Source: Ettlia oleoabundans
Lineage: Eukaryota; Chlorophyta; Chlorophyceae; Chlamydomonadales
Direction of reading: 5' to 3'
Assembly: GCA_019693395.1 (NCBI GenBank)
Contig: JAAMXP010002161.1
Coordinates: 1 to 35,900, forward strand
Length of the DNA stretch: 35,900 nt
Positions 1-9,907 of the stretch are shown one piece after another. A program made the position numbers and the translations under genes. Numbering within the stretch: the stretch's first letter is position 1; each line of letters opens with the position of its first letter. The notes beneath the pieces are model-generated. The model was given only the letters and a program-made list of their open reading frames with translations. It was not told the DNA's origin and did no database searches.

Positions 1-1849
1 GCCCCAGCCCCAGCCCCAGCCCGCCTTTCTGATGCACTAGAGGCAGCTACTGATGCACCAGCTGAGGAACTGCCCGTTGAAGAGGCGACACGGCAGCGGC
101 TGCCAGCACCCGCAGCGGAAAGTGAGGAGGCTGTTGAGGCTTTTGAGGTTGCAGATGGTGAGGAGTGTGTGGATGTGCCAACACCTGATGGCTTCCCGTG
201 CAGCCAGCAACAGGTGGGCTCACTGTTAGGCTGGCTGGCTGGCTGGCTGGCTGGCTGCTTGTGTAACTTTGCAGCATGAACACCGCTGTGCTTATTAGGC
301 TGCATTGCGACAAACTAGAGGTTCAAAGTTGATAACAACTAGAGGTTCTATATTGTTAACATTCTTGTTGCTGTTTTTGCCAGGAAGTCCTGTGCTGGTT
401 GTGCGACTGCGGCTGCCCAAGCTGACCCTGCCCTTCCCCCCTGCAGGCATGGGGCAAGTGCGGCGAGGCTTGGATGTTGCGCGGCGGCTACTGCAGGCTC
501 ACCTGCGGCTTATGCACCCCTGCTGGCCAGCCAGCAAACTCAAGTCGACCTGCAGCCACAGACCAGCTTCAAACCAGCCTTTTAAGACAGCAGTTGTCAC
601 CTTCACCGCCACCCTCCCCATCTCCGATCACAGCGCGGGTTGACCTGCTGCCACCTGCCTCTTCACCATCACCGCCACCAGGCGTGTCCCCTCCCATGCT
701 GGCACTGTGCACTTCCAATCCAGTGCCCTTGCGTGACCAAGTTGGTGGACTAAGTGTCTGCTACCGGGATGCCCCCTGGATTTCAACCCCAAAGACTTTA
801 GCCCCCTCCCCTGCAGGCGGCGGCAGCTGCACCTTTGAAAGCAGCACAGACCTGGCAGGAGGCGACATCCCAGATGACCGCCGCCTGAGTGGACCGGAGA
901 GACGTGTGGCGAACGCCGGCGCCTGTTGCGCCAAATGTGTGGCACGCCCAGACTGCGGTGCATGGTGAGCCATCAACAACTGGCCTGCTTTGTGCTGCTG
1001 CCATGGCAGGATGCATACCCATGCCATGGCGGGGCAGTGTCGCCCATATAGTGTGAGAGACAACCTTTGCTGACAGACGAATGCACGTGCGCACAGGGTG
1101 TTTGGAGACGGTTTTCGGTGCGAGAACTGCTGCTTCCTGAAGGCGGCAGCCGGCTGGTCTCGCCAGCCTGACAGGGTCTTCACTGCTGGGATTGTGGTGG
1201 GGCGCGGAGGTGCAGCACAGGAGCCACTAGAGGTAACAGCATCGGACGCCACGCCGCCGTCACCATCCCCGTCACCTCCGTCTCGCTCTAATCTCAACAC
1301 AGGTGGGTCTCCTTCCCAGCAGCAGTGCAACACCCTGCCAAACACGAATCTTAAGGGCAGGGTACTGGGCAGCAGCTCTGAGGCAGATGTGGGAGCCTGC
1401 TGCCAGAGGTGCCAGCAGCGATTCGGGTGCAACGTGTATGTCTACTGCGGAGAATCGGACGGGTGGGTTTGACGAATGCTGCAGCTTTGCTGTGCTGTGC
1501 TGCTGTGCTGTGCTGTGCCTGCATGCCTGCCACTGTCACTTCATCCCAATCGAACCAAACACTGGAATGCCACCGTCCCTGCCTGCCCCCCTGCAGATGT
1601 GACAATGGCTCCAGTACCATCTACCCTGCCCAGCTCTGCACCCTGAAGCAGCAGCCCACCGATGGCAATGGCAGGCCGAGTCTGGAGTCATACGATGGTC
1701 GACCCGGTTTGCTCTGGACATCTGGCTACATAACAGGCAGAGGCGGCACAAGCTCTTCCTCAGATGGAGCCACAGCAGCAACTGACTCAGCTGCAGAGGA
1801 AGCCTCTGCATCTGCCTATGATCCTGGAGTGACGCTGCTGCTGCCATGA
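1..1849 (+). CDS. Secreted Cys-rich protein, ShKT-like plus two Apple/PAN-like modules (5' partial)
   Basis: Exons 1-213, 447-964, 1097-1462 and 1597-1849 keep one frame and encode the last 449 residues. The start lies before the window. Exon 1 is acidic and runs into a six-Cys ShKT-like module split by intron 1: EC, PC, then WGKCGEAWM, GGYC, TCGLC, a pattern common in extracellular proteins of green algae. Two Pro/Ser-rich linkers (SPSPPP type) each lead into a Cys-rich module of Apple/PAN type: GACCAKC..PDCGAW..CENCCFLK with a VFTAGIV end, and GACCQRC..GCNVYVYC..CTLK with a WTSGYITG end. Extracellular or wall binding is inferred; I see no catalytic domain. About 45 residues between the first linker and the first Apple-like module (roughly 682-816) look unlike the rest and end in CCCCTGCAG, so they may be an unremoved or alternative in-frame intron with a GC donor. 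Confidence 0.7.
214..446 (+). other. Intron 1 of the Cys-rich gene, with a (CTGG)n microsatellite
   Basis: Donor CAG|GTGGGC and acceptor CCCCTGCAG|GC. About seven CTGG units lie at 229-256 near the donor. The intron divides the ShKT-like module between its second and third cysteines. Confidence 0.75.
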
Positions 1850-2604
1850 TGAAGCCCCACGTCCCGGTTGGACGTCAGGGCAGTGCTTGTATGTGTTGCT
1901 GTGCCATGCTGTGCTCGTGAAGTGCATGACGAGCCTGTTTACTGTATGTGATGTATGCATGACCCAATTTTGGCGAACACACGTGTATATTCTACGCCTT
2001 ATCTCAATAATATGAGCCAGCCGGAGTATGCTTGGCGGTGCGGCGGGATGTGGATGGCGCCGCCGTGCCGGTAGCCTAGGGCGCATGCCGTTTTATTGAA
2101 CTGCCAGGGGGTTTCTCGCTTGAAACCGTCCAGTAAGACCGTTAAACGTTTCTAGAGCGCGAATACTTAAGTTACCTCTTCGGATATGCAGCGTCAAGAA
2201 AATGGCGTATCTTGGAAGTGAACGGAAGCCACAGGCCACGTCAGCGAGCTCCGTCAGCAACTCCACACTTCTCTTGTGATCAGTCCTCATACTCCAAGGT
2301 ATTTCTTTCAATCTCTTACAAATGAAAGCATAGTTTCACATCTCACGCGAGGTAAGAGTTCAGGGGTGTTGAGGTGGTCGTGCCCCCGACCACCCCGTTT
2401 CCGGCCGGAATTGTAACTCTCCTGCCCTCCATCCCTGCCCATTCAACGGGCGGGCCAAACAAGGGCGTTTTAGGAACAAGCATCCGCCTTGGCTCCTGCC
2501 CGCCGCGGTGCCGCCGTTGGTGCCGGCGCCTCAAGCGTCAGAAGCTGCGCCCTGCCTGCAGGTCTTGAAGCTAGTTACCTGCACTCTCTTTAGCCGACTA
2601 CGCC
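1850..2604. other. Intergenic region with no recognised gene
   Basis: This holds the 3' region of the Cys-rich gene and the 5' region of the next gene. Short open frames here have no splice logic or recognisable sequence. The only TGTAA is at 2412-2416, 563 bases after the stop codon, so its link to the upstream gene is doubtful. Confidence 0.5.
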
Positions 2605-3356
2605 ATGGTAGAAAGCTATGATGATGATGACTCGTTCTATGATAGTGTGGAGGGACTGAAGCGGGCCAACGCTAGCCTGGGGGCCAGCTTCCGCGAGTCC
2701 CCGTCATGCAGCTGCCTGCTGCCATGCGGTCTGCTACCTGAGGAGCTTGATGAGCTTGAGATGGAATGCAGCAGCAGCAGTACTACCCTGGCTGCCCGTG
2801 CCCTTTTGAAAGGTGCGCGCTGTTGCTTGCCACATGACATGCTGCAGCCTAAGCTTGGTTTCAGAGCGCCCCCGCAGCTGAGGCACCGCGAAGCTGCCTG
2901 TTGGCCTTGCTGCTTTTCGTATGCGGGTTCCCTCCGCCATTCAATCTTGTCAGCTCGCTAATTGTCTCACAGACATGATTGGTCAGTCATGAGGCAGTCC
3001 TGCATTCACCCGATCCATGTCCGCCTGCAACTTTCTGGCACCTGCGTGCAGTTGACGTGTCCCTCAAGCTTGCCAGCTCAAACAACAGCGAGGCGTGCCT
3101 GCCGGTTACCCCATCCAACATTGAAGCGTTGGCCATCTCGTCTGCTGCCAGCTCCAGCCCTGTCGCTGGGGGTGTTTGCTGCGAGTTGACGGGACATGCA
3201 TGCAGGATTATCCCTGCAGATGTTGTGGGCAAGGGCCTTGTTCCTTCAATTGCCATTGCTGGCGGTGAGGAGGAGGCAGCTGAGGTGGTGGAGCTGGCCT
3301 CGCCTGTGCCGCTTAGCCTGCAGAGCTCTGCTGGTGGTGGAAATAGCGCTAATTGA
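2605..3356 (+). CDS. Small acidic protein of unknown function, two exons
   Basis: Exons 2605-2812 and 3052-3356 join at phase 1 and give 170 residues. The start is the first ATG (MVESYDDDDSFYDSVEG). The donor is AAAG|GTGCGC and the acceptor is TGCGTGCAG. Residues 1-60 carry Asp/Glu clusters and four closely spaced cysteines (SCSCLLPCG). The second half is Ser/Ala/Val-rich with an EEEAAEVVEL stretch and ends in SSAGGGNSAN. I see no signal peptide, membrane segment or known domain and do not recognise the family. Both exons have clean codon use and the phase fits, but the call rests only on that. Confidence 0.5.
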
Positions 3357-3698
3357 GATGTTGTTGGGCAAACCTGAAGGGCACTTGGTTAGCCCGCACT
3401 TTGCCCCACACCCTGCCTGCGTAAATGCCCCTTTCACATGCAATGCGTGCCCTGCGGTTGTTTAGTTGCCAGCGCAAGGAAGGAGGATAAGCGATCAACA
3501 ACGTATTTGCACTCCCCATGCTAGCTGATTTTCCATGACAACATATCCCTACTGCGCAAATCCGCATGTCATTGCCCCGAAGCACATCCCTTTTCGTTCT
3601 CTGCTTGCATGCTGTTTTGTATCTGTTGCCAATTGCTTTGTTGCCTTGTTAGTTACAAATGATTGTGTTCATGCCAGAGTTTTGAATAGAGCAACACA
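3357..3698. other. Convergent 3' region, AT-richer
   Basis: This lies between the stop codons of two genes that point at each other. The part from about 3535 to 3690 is noticeably T-rich. Confidence 0.5.
3653..3657 (-). terminator. TGTAA poly(A) signal for the minus-strand gene at 3699-4932
   Basis: TTACA on the plus strand reads TGTAA on the minus strand, about 45 bases after the stop codon at 3699-3701. Confidence 0.5.
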
Positions 3699-4932
3699 CT
3701 ACAGGCACAGCAAGAGCAGATCATGCCGAACTGCGCAATCAATCACATAGGAACCATCATCAGAGAAAGCAGTGTGCACCGCATAAGCAGCCCAAATGGT
3801 AGAGGGCGGAGGTAAAAGTGAACTAGAGAGCTCGCCGGCAGACAGGCGACAGGTTTGGCCGTTCAGGAGGGAGGGCACCAAGGGTTGGCAGGTTGCAGGG
3901 CCAACATACAGTGCTTGGTGGGTGTGCTGGAAAACCGCAGTCAAGGGGATTAGCGGTAAGAAATGAGCAGAGGTCTGCTTACTCAGTTCAATGACAGTTG
4001 CCATCCACTGGGTTGGCCATCAGAATTTCTGCCAGGCTGTCACAGACAGGTCTCTCAAAGGCAATACGCTGCATGTCCACTGCGTCTGGCTCATTGGCTG
4101 GCTGATTTAGCAGCAGGTTGACGCCCATGAACACGTCTTGCAGCGAGTCGGAGCGGTCTAGGCAGTGCATGAGGCAGCCTACAAGCAGCAGGGGACGCAC
4201 CAGTTTGGCGGGGCAGGTTAGGCAGCAGCATGGCGGTCGCGCTGTCGGGCGCCCCGCCAAGACATGGCATCCATGTTGCGAAGGTCACCATGCGTGGTGG
4301 CACTGGTGCTTTATAGGGCTGAGCCAAGGAGTTGCTTGCAGGCATGTCCTCTCACAGGCACAGGTGCGACACTTCCAACCGCCGCCACCCCCGCCACAAC
4401 GGGCCCATTAGGCGGCCTGTGTGACCCTCTGCTGGCAACCTCGCCAAGCATGCAGTAAAATACTTCAAGGAGGCATTGCATGGCCTACCTGTCTCTGCAG
4501 TAGCGACGCTCATGGTTGAGTTGTTGAGTGGATTGATGAAGCAGGGAGTGCCCAAAGACCCAAGCTTTGCGCTCCAGCAGCTCGTTAAATGTCGAGGATT
4601 GTAGCGACAGAGGCACGCATAATGGAATAAATAAGCATGACCGGGTCAGCAGGTTGGTATGCATCGCTCTCGTAAAAGGTTACGCCAGGCTCGCACCTCG
4701 TGGCGCGGCGCCGCCGCTTCCGGCCCTAGGAGATCCAACCCGATGGGCTAATATTGTTCCCAAAACAAAAGCTTGCAGGGCAATACATGTAGCGCCCTGG
4801 TCGATGGCCGCCAGCAGCAATCAGCCCCTCCTGCCCTTGCCTACATCCTGGCTGCAGCGCGGGGCCGTGGGCTGCCAGCACGTCATAGAGTGACTGCCTT
4901 GTGCGAGATTGTTGGTCCACAGTGTATAGCAT
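3699..4932 (-). CDS. Protein-coding gene of unknown function, exon map incomplete
   Basis: Several stretches on the minus strand read as real protein, but I could not join them all. The best-supported are the last exon, 3699-3926 (starts HTHQALYVGP, ends RHDLLLLCL stop), and the one before it, 4009-4178 (GCLMHCLDRSDSLQ to CDSLAEILMANP), joined at phase 0. Further upstream are a stretch ending at donor 4489 (TFNELLERKAWVFG to HERRYCRD), a likely exon near 4686-4770 (SFVLGTILAHRVGS), and a possible first exon from ATG 4932 (MLYTVDQQSRTRQ, SLYDVLAAHG). The pieces are leucine-rich and look helical, perhaps a HEAT/ARM-like or scaffold protein, but I recognise no family. A TGTAA signal 45 bases after the stop supports the 3' end. 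It may also be a decaying gene. Confidence 0.45.
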
Positions 4933-4974
4933 CAGCCATAGGAACAACCATATTGATTGAAAGCGCAAATTAAG

Positions 4975-5371
4975 AGCAGTTGATGGCTAGGGAGGAAAAG
5001 GGCAGGAAGGGGCAGGGGGAAGGGTGGACGAAATAGCGGCCTCGGCAGAACTAAAGGGGGTTGTGCATGGTAGAGGTGGAGGGAGGAGGGTGTCCTGCCA
5101 GCCTGGCGCAGAATGTGCAGCCTGGGGCAGAGCAGTGCATGTCAAAGCCGGAGGCTAGAATTCAAGCAAAGATGTGCATTATTCAAGAATCCAAGCTGCA
5201 ATGGGGGGTGCAAACATATCATACCCTGGCGCTTGGCTCGTGACCAAGCCCTCACGAGCTTGAGCATGCCAGCGGGATTGGGGCTGTGCGAGCCAGCCAA
5301 GGCCAGTGCACCCGCCGCAGTGATTCAGAGAGGCAGAAATGGGCTGAGCCTTGTTCAAAGCAGCTCTGGAA
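4975..5371. other. Intergenic region between two minus-strand genes
   Basis: It holds the 3' region of the rhodanese gene and the 5' region of the gene below. It is purine-rich near 4985-5090 (GGAAGGGGCAGGGGGAAGG type). I see no gene and no clear poly(A) signal. Confidence 0.45.
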
Positions 5372-7013
5372 TCAGAAGGTGGGGGGCACCCAGCGCTCGA
5401 TAGCATCCACCCGCTCAAAGCCTGCGCCAGAGCTGTGGATCCCGCAAGAGTCTCCATCGTGGCTGTACTGCTCAGCGTACTCTCCCGACCGCCGCCGGTT
5501 GCCCTTGTTGTCAAACACGCGGAACCATGCGTTGAAGCCACTGCAGGAACAAGAAGGAAGAAGGGACGTACAAGGTCAGAACAGACGCACCCTTCAGGCA
5601 GCTCTGGCTCACCCCTTAAAGCCCACAGGTCTCGGGCAGCCCAAGAAGTCGCCACCACCGCTGCTATAAGCAGCACATCCCACATGGGAAGCTGAAAAAC
5701 AGATCTGCAGTGCGGCACACCACACACAGGTCTGGCTCACCCCTTGAGGCCCACAAGGTTCCAGTAGCCCGCCTCGTCAAGAAGCTCCAAGGCATCGATG
5801 GAGTAGGCACGGCCATCGGAGCAACCCACAAGCAGGGGGGTGTCCTTGTTAGGGAACTTCTTCTCGATCTGCTTTCAATGGTGGAGGGCATGGGGCACCG
5901 TAACGAGTTAGTGAAAAAGTGGCGCGAGACGCAGCAGTGGGGCTCACGGCAAAAAGCGATAATGAGCGGAAAGGAAAAGAAGATGACCGTGGAGAGCAAG
6001 GCACACCAGAGGGAGCAGAATAGCGGGCCATCAGGCACACAAGGCGGATGGATGCGATCTTGATCTAGAGGCGACAAAGACCCTTGACACCGTTCCTGTC
6101 CAAGGGCCACACTGTGCAGCGATGCGACCCTCAAAGCCCTGCCGGCTGTGCCACACTGCGAGGCTTTCTGAGCGCTGGAATGTACGGTGGCTGCACATCA
6201 GCCAACTATCTGTGGCATCTTTCAGGCCAGCATAGTTCCTCCTCCACCCAGCACAGCATTTAACACAGCATAGTCCATAAGCACAGCGATCATCCAGGTG
6301 CTCGTCACATGCCCACAGCGGCAGCCCACCTGCGCAATGAAGTGGTCGTTGTCCTCCTTCTGCACCACCTTCTTGCCCTGCTCAGCATCCCACTTCCACG
6401 CGGCGTTGACGACGGGGATGTTGACGCATCCGCGGTACTTGCCCACAGCATCAAGCTCCAGCGTTGGCCGCACATCCAAGTAGGTGTAGCCACCCTTCTC
6501 AACGAGGCACTGCAGAATCGTGGGGCACACAGCCAATCAGGCAGCGTGGATCACTCAGCAAACCAAGCAATGCGACATGAAAGGTTTGGAAGAAACACAT
6601 GGGTGCGAGAGGGCAGGGCTGGCGGGCATTCTGTGACCAGCTTAAGTAATGACACAGCTGTTGCAACGTGGCACCCTCCTCGGTGCGTTTCTTATCCTAG
6701 CCCATGCTGCCCACACTGCCAACGCTTTCCCGCAATTACTCGGGGTCAATCCCGCCACTGCCACCACACACCCGCGCCTCCTCAACAGTGGCAATCGCCT
6801 TGTCAGGGAATGCCGCTAGTGTCTCTGCCGCAAACTCAGCATCGGTCCACTCAGCAATCATAGCGCTTGCCGCCACTGCATTCAGTCCAAATTGGGCAAC
6901 CCAAGCTTGGTGAGCCTGGTGGCGGCAGCGGCGGCAGCAGCGGAAGGTGCGGCACCCACAGCCCTGCGCAGTTGCTGCTGCAGTTGGCGGACGGCGAGTG
7001 TGGCATCTTGCAT
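5372..7013 (-). CDS. Rhodanese-like domain protein, probably chloroplast
   Basis: Exons 7013-6956, 6875-6772, 6509-6330, 5868-5741 and 5540-5372 give 212 residues with all phases matching. Residues 1 to about 25 (MQDATLAVRQLQQQLRRAVV) look like a short transit peptide ending before AASA. The rhodanese fold follows: AEWTDAEFAAE helix, GGYTYLDVRP (about 59-68), YRGCVNIP, and the active-site loop GCSDGRA with the catalytic cysteine near residue 130. Next come EAGYWNLVGLKGGFNAWFRV and a tail with DGDSCGIHSSGAGFERVDAI and RWVPP. This matches the plant and algal single-domain thylakoid/chloroplast rhodaneses, in which the Cys loop carries a persulfide; the in vivo acceptor is unknown. The start is the only ATG before the transit-like stretch. 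A possible extra exon inside intron 4 is listed separately. Confidence 0.9.
5613..5660 (-). other. Candidate 48-base in-frame cassette exon in the rhodanese gene
   Basis: Inside intron 4, TTATAGCAG is followed by 48 bases and then GTGAGCC. Its phase is 2 at both ends, so it would add 16 residues (GGGDFLGCPRPVGFKG) without changing frame. Its last 15 coding bases and the donor copy the end of the preceding exon: 24 of 27 bases match between 5765-5730-side and 5632-5605-side sequences (CTGTGGGC..AAGGGGTGAGCCAGA). The insert would fall between VGLKG and GFNAW. The acceptor also has a tandem TAG/CAG choice (51 or 48 bases, both in frame). It could equally be a dead exon copy. Confidence 0.45.
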
Positions 7014-7708
7014 GCCCACAAATATGGTGCAGCTGTGTGTGTGCTCATTGCTGACATTCTGCAGGATCCAGCCAACCCACCTGTGAGCCGCCGGCAAGGC
7101 GCCTGCCGCCTAGTCGCCGCGCGGAAGGCTCCAGTGGTTGCAGGGCGCAGAGCAGCCGCGCGGTTCGCTGCAACCAAGCAAACAAATTTACCATAACGTC
7201 AGCGGCAGCAGGGCAGTTAAAAGCGCCGCTTGCAACTGCTTGCATTGCGAGATTCAGCACCACCAGTGCCCCTAAGCTTGCTTTCGCCTCCCGGTCCACC
7301 CTTGCCGGGGTAACGTATGGGTATCAGGATATTGATTTACCATGGGCGGAGGCTGCCAGAATGCGGCTGGAGGGGCGGGTGCAAGTCGCCATGGTTGCCA
7401 TCTTGTAGCAGATAAGTGCCTTGCCCAGCTTCCAGGGTCTCCGCCTTCTCGTTTTTGTCGCGTCTGTCGCACACATTGGCCTTCGTGCGTCTTATCCCAG
7501 CTACCAAGCAGTACAGCCCTACCTGTACCCGACAACTGGCGACAAAGAGTTGCTTCAGGGAGCCTCACAAGCACTGGAAGGCAGTCTTTGATTGCAGAAA
7601 ACCGCAGCGTAATATTACCAGCAAGTTCGCTTTCGGAGGAAGTGTCGAAACTCCCGCTGGGCCTCCACCCGCCGTTGCCGCCCAGCTCACAGGCCAGCCT
7701 CTATAATT
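7014..7708. other. Region between the rhodanese start and the next gene's poly(A) site
   Basis: This is the promoter side of the rhodanese gene. Open frames exist on both strands, including a minus-strand one at 7299-7045 with plausible composition, but I could not splice any of them into a gene. Confidence 0.4.
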
Positions 7709-7713
7709 TTACA
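7709..7713 (-). terminator. TGTAA poly(A) signal for the QGGRW-repeat gene
   Basis: TTACA on the plus strand gives TGTAA on the minus strand, about 145 bases after the stop codon at 7858-7860. Confidence 0.55.
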
Positions 7714-7857
7714 TCAAGCAGACTTCATAAAGAACGGTATTCTTCCAGAAAGAAGTAGCCAATTGCTGATACTGATTGAGTGAACCAAGTCGAACTACGT
7801 GCCACCCCTACGTGCCGTGGGGCTTGAAGCGGTGTGCTGGCGTGCGCGCAAGCGTCC

Positions 7858-9562
7858 TTAGTCGAGCCAGCGCCCGCCCTGAGCGGCGGCACGTGCCGCA
7901 TCCTTCCGCTCCTGCTCCTTCTGCAACGAATGAGGCACATAATGCATTGTGCTGAATGGAGGAGTCTGAGGCACACAGCCCCGAGACAGCGACACAGGAT
8001 TTGCCTCCACTCGATGTGCCTCCTGGCAGGCAGCACTCCACCACCTGATGCTGAGCTGCAGTTGCATCAACATAGCCCTTGACGGCACTTACAGAACGCT
8101 GGCAGGTATAGGCTGGTAAACTTGGCCTGTCACTCCAAACAACGCATCATACAAACCACTCAGCGGTCCCTTCTGGCTTGGGTAGGGGGCCCAGCTAGCC
8201 CCCTGTGGCTTGCTTGGTGAAGCCAACACACCTTGAACTCTGGTGTGTTTGCAGCCTCCAATGCCGCCTTCACATCAGGCTGTTCCTCCTGGCTGGCCAT
8301 TTGGCGCGGCATGTTGCCAGAGTCCATCCACCTTCCGCCCTGCATGCCCCGGCAGCAGTCATTACAACTGGGCTAATTTGACTGGCAGCAGCAGCGACAG
8401 TGGAGAGGTGAACAGGCTATCAACCTCTGTGTTGGCAGGCACAACATGTCCGGTACAGGGTAGTGGCAGTTGCTGATGCCCAGCATAGCGAATCAGGCTG
8501 CAGGGCCCAGCTTCACAATATGGCGGACAAACGCACGCTACACATGACTTACTTGGCAGTACTGCTGTGTAATGCCATATAGCTACACTTACCTGAATGT
8601 TGGCGCGGGCCTCGCGCTGCTTCTCATCTGCCTCCCTCCACTCAGGGGAGGCACAACCAATCAGCGCTGCCTTCACCTGCAGCCACAATCCCGCAACCTA
8701 ATGCATGACAGAAAGAGCAGTGCCCACTTATAACCACCACCTGCAGGGAGGCATGAGACCACGCCCAATATCACAGCGCCGCTGCAGCGTCAGAATATAG
8801 CCGGCTGGAACCTGGCTGGCAGCCAAGCTGTGAGTAGAAGGCTGCAGCACAGTGCGTGCTTTATACTTCACTTCTGACACTAACGGACCTCTGGATCCTC
8901 CATTTGTGGGTGGTGGGGCCCTGTGCCATAGCCCTGGGGCCCCTTATGCTCCACGGTGCTGCTTTCCAGCCAACGACCTCCCTGCATAACACAGTTGCTG
9001 GTTGATGTCATGCCCCAATGTGCAGAATCGGCACTGAGGGCACGGGAGACCAATTGGTACCACATTCAGGCACGAGCTGTGCATAAGGGCAAGCAACTGC
9101 AATCGGAAGAAGGGCTTGCCTGTGCGTTTGACACAGCATCAAGATGCTTCTCGCGCTGCGCCTGCACTGCTGGGTCATGCGCTCGCTCCATCGCAGCACG
9201 CACCTGCATATCACGATGAAGAACTTGTCCAATCAAAAATTAGCTTATGATAACTCGCCGTTGGGTAGGTGCAGCTTGAAAGCAGCGTTTGACGGGCAAA
9301 GAACGCAAGACCCAAACCCACCCGGCTCATCAACCCATTGCCCCACCTCTGGGGTGTCCGTCTGCACCGTGCGGTGCACCTGCAAACCTTGCGCTACCAC
9401 CATATGGCAAGCCTGCAGCATGCAGCATGTAACTTTGCGATCATTGAATTGATGTGTTACCGTAGACCACGCTGAGGCAGCTTCCCTGTTCCAGGGAGCC
9501 AGTGACTGGGATCTACCAGCGGTGTGGCAAGGCGGCCGCTGCCAGCTTGCAACCCAGCGCAT
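7858..9562 (-). CDS. Repeat protein built from duplicated exons with QGGRW motifs
   Basis: Exons 9562-9461, 9379-9347, 9203-9120, 8981-8889, 8676-8593, 8339-8232 and 7920-7858 give 188 residues. All junctions are phase 0. Two exons of exactly 28 codons (VRAAMERAHDP.. and VKAALIGCASPEW..) are each followed by an exon opening with GGRW (GGRWLESST, GGRWMDSGN). A third half-unit (VKAALEAANTPEFK, then KEQERKDAARAAAQ) ends the protein with GGRWLD. The unit is therefore a charged helix of about 28 residues closed by QGGRW(L/M)(D/E), present three times. Intron 3 has a GC donor (CAG|GCAAGC) and intron 4 a weak GTCCGT donor. The first exon (MRWVASWQRPPC..) is Arg/Ser/Ala-rich and could be a mitochondrial presequence, but it is the least certain exon. 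I do not recognise the family. Confidence 0.72.
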
Positions 9563-9907
9563 ACTGCAGAGACACGATCACACCTACCGAATCGGAGTGT
9601 GCTTACGTGGTCCTTTACGCCCTAAATGGCGCTGAGAGGGATGTCTTGGGACCCCACCCACCAGTGGGTATCGGACAGTGTACAGTAAGTGTGCAATAAC
9701 GCTAAACTCTTTGAACGGTCGTGTGGTTTGACTTCATTCCGGTCCATCTCAATGCTTGCTGCAGTTGTGCAGGCTGGAACTGACATGTGGCAGTAGCGAC
9801 GTGGTGCCAGCTCCCCCAGGCCAGCACGGTGCCCGGCTCAAGACAGTCAGGAAAGCGTTATTGTAGATAAACTAAATTATGCAGCGTAGCTAAGAACCGG
9901 CAGGTCA
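9563..9907. promoter_or_regulatory. Shared 5' region of two divergent genes
   Basis: These 345 bases separate the start codons of the QGGRW-repeat gene (minus) and the frataxin-like gene (plus). It is AT-richer just before 9900 (TAAACTAAATTATG). No specific element was recognised. Confidence 0.45.

Noticed and set aside
4179..4200. Second apparent 22-base intron (GTGCGT..TTGTAG, minus strand)
   Set aside because: Same size objection. The acceptor is probably real but paired with a donor I could not place.
5664..6134. 156-residue minus-strand open frame over the rhodanese region
   Set aside because: It reads exon 4 in the wrong frame and runs through an intron.
7059..7080. Apparent 22-base intron (GTGGGT..CTGCAG, minus strand)
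   Set aside because: Far shorter than the other introns here (about 75 bases up), and the rhodanese start at 7013 makes it unnecessary.
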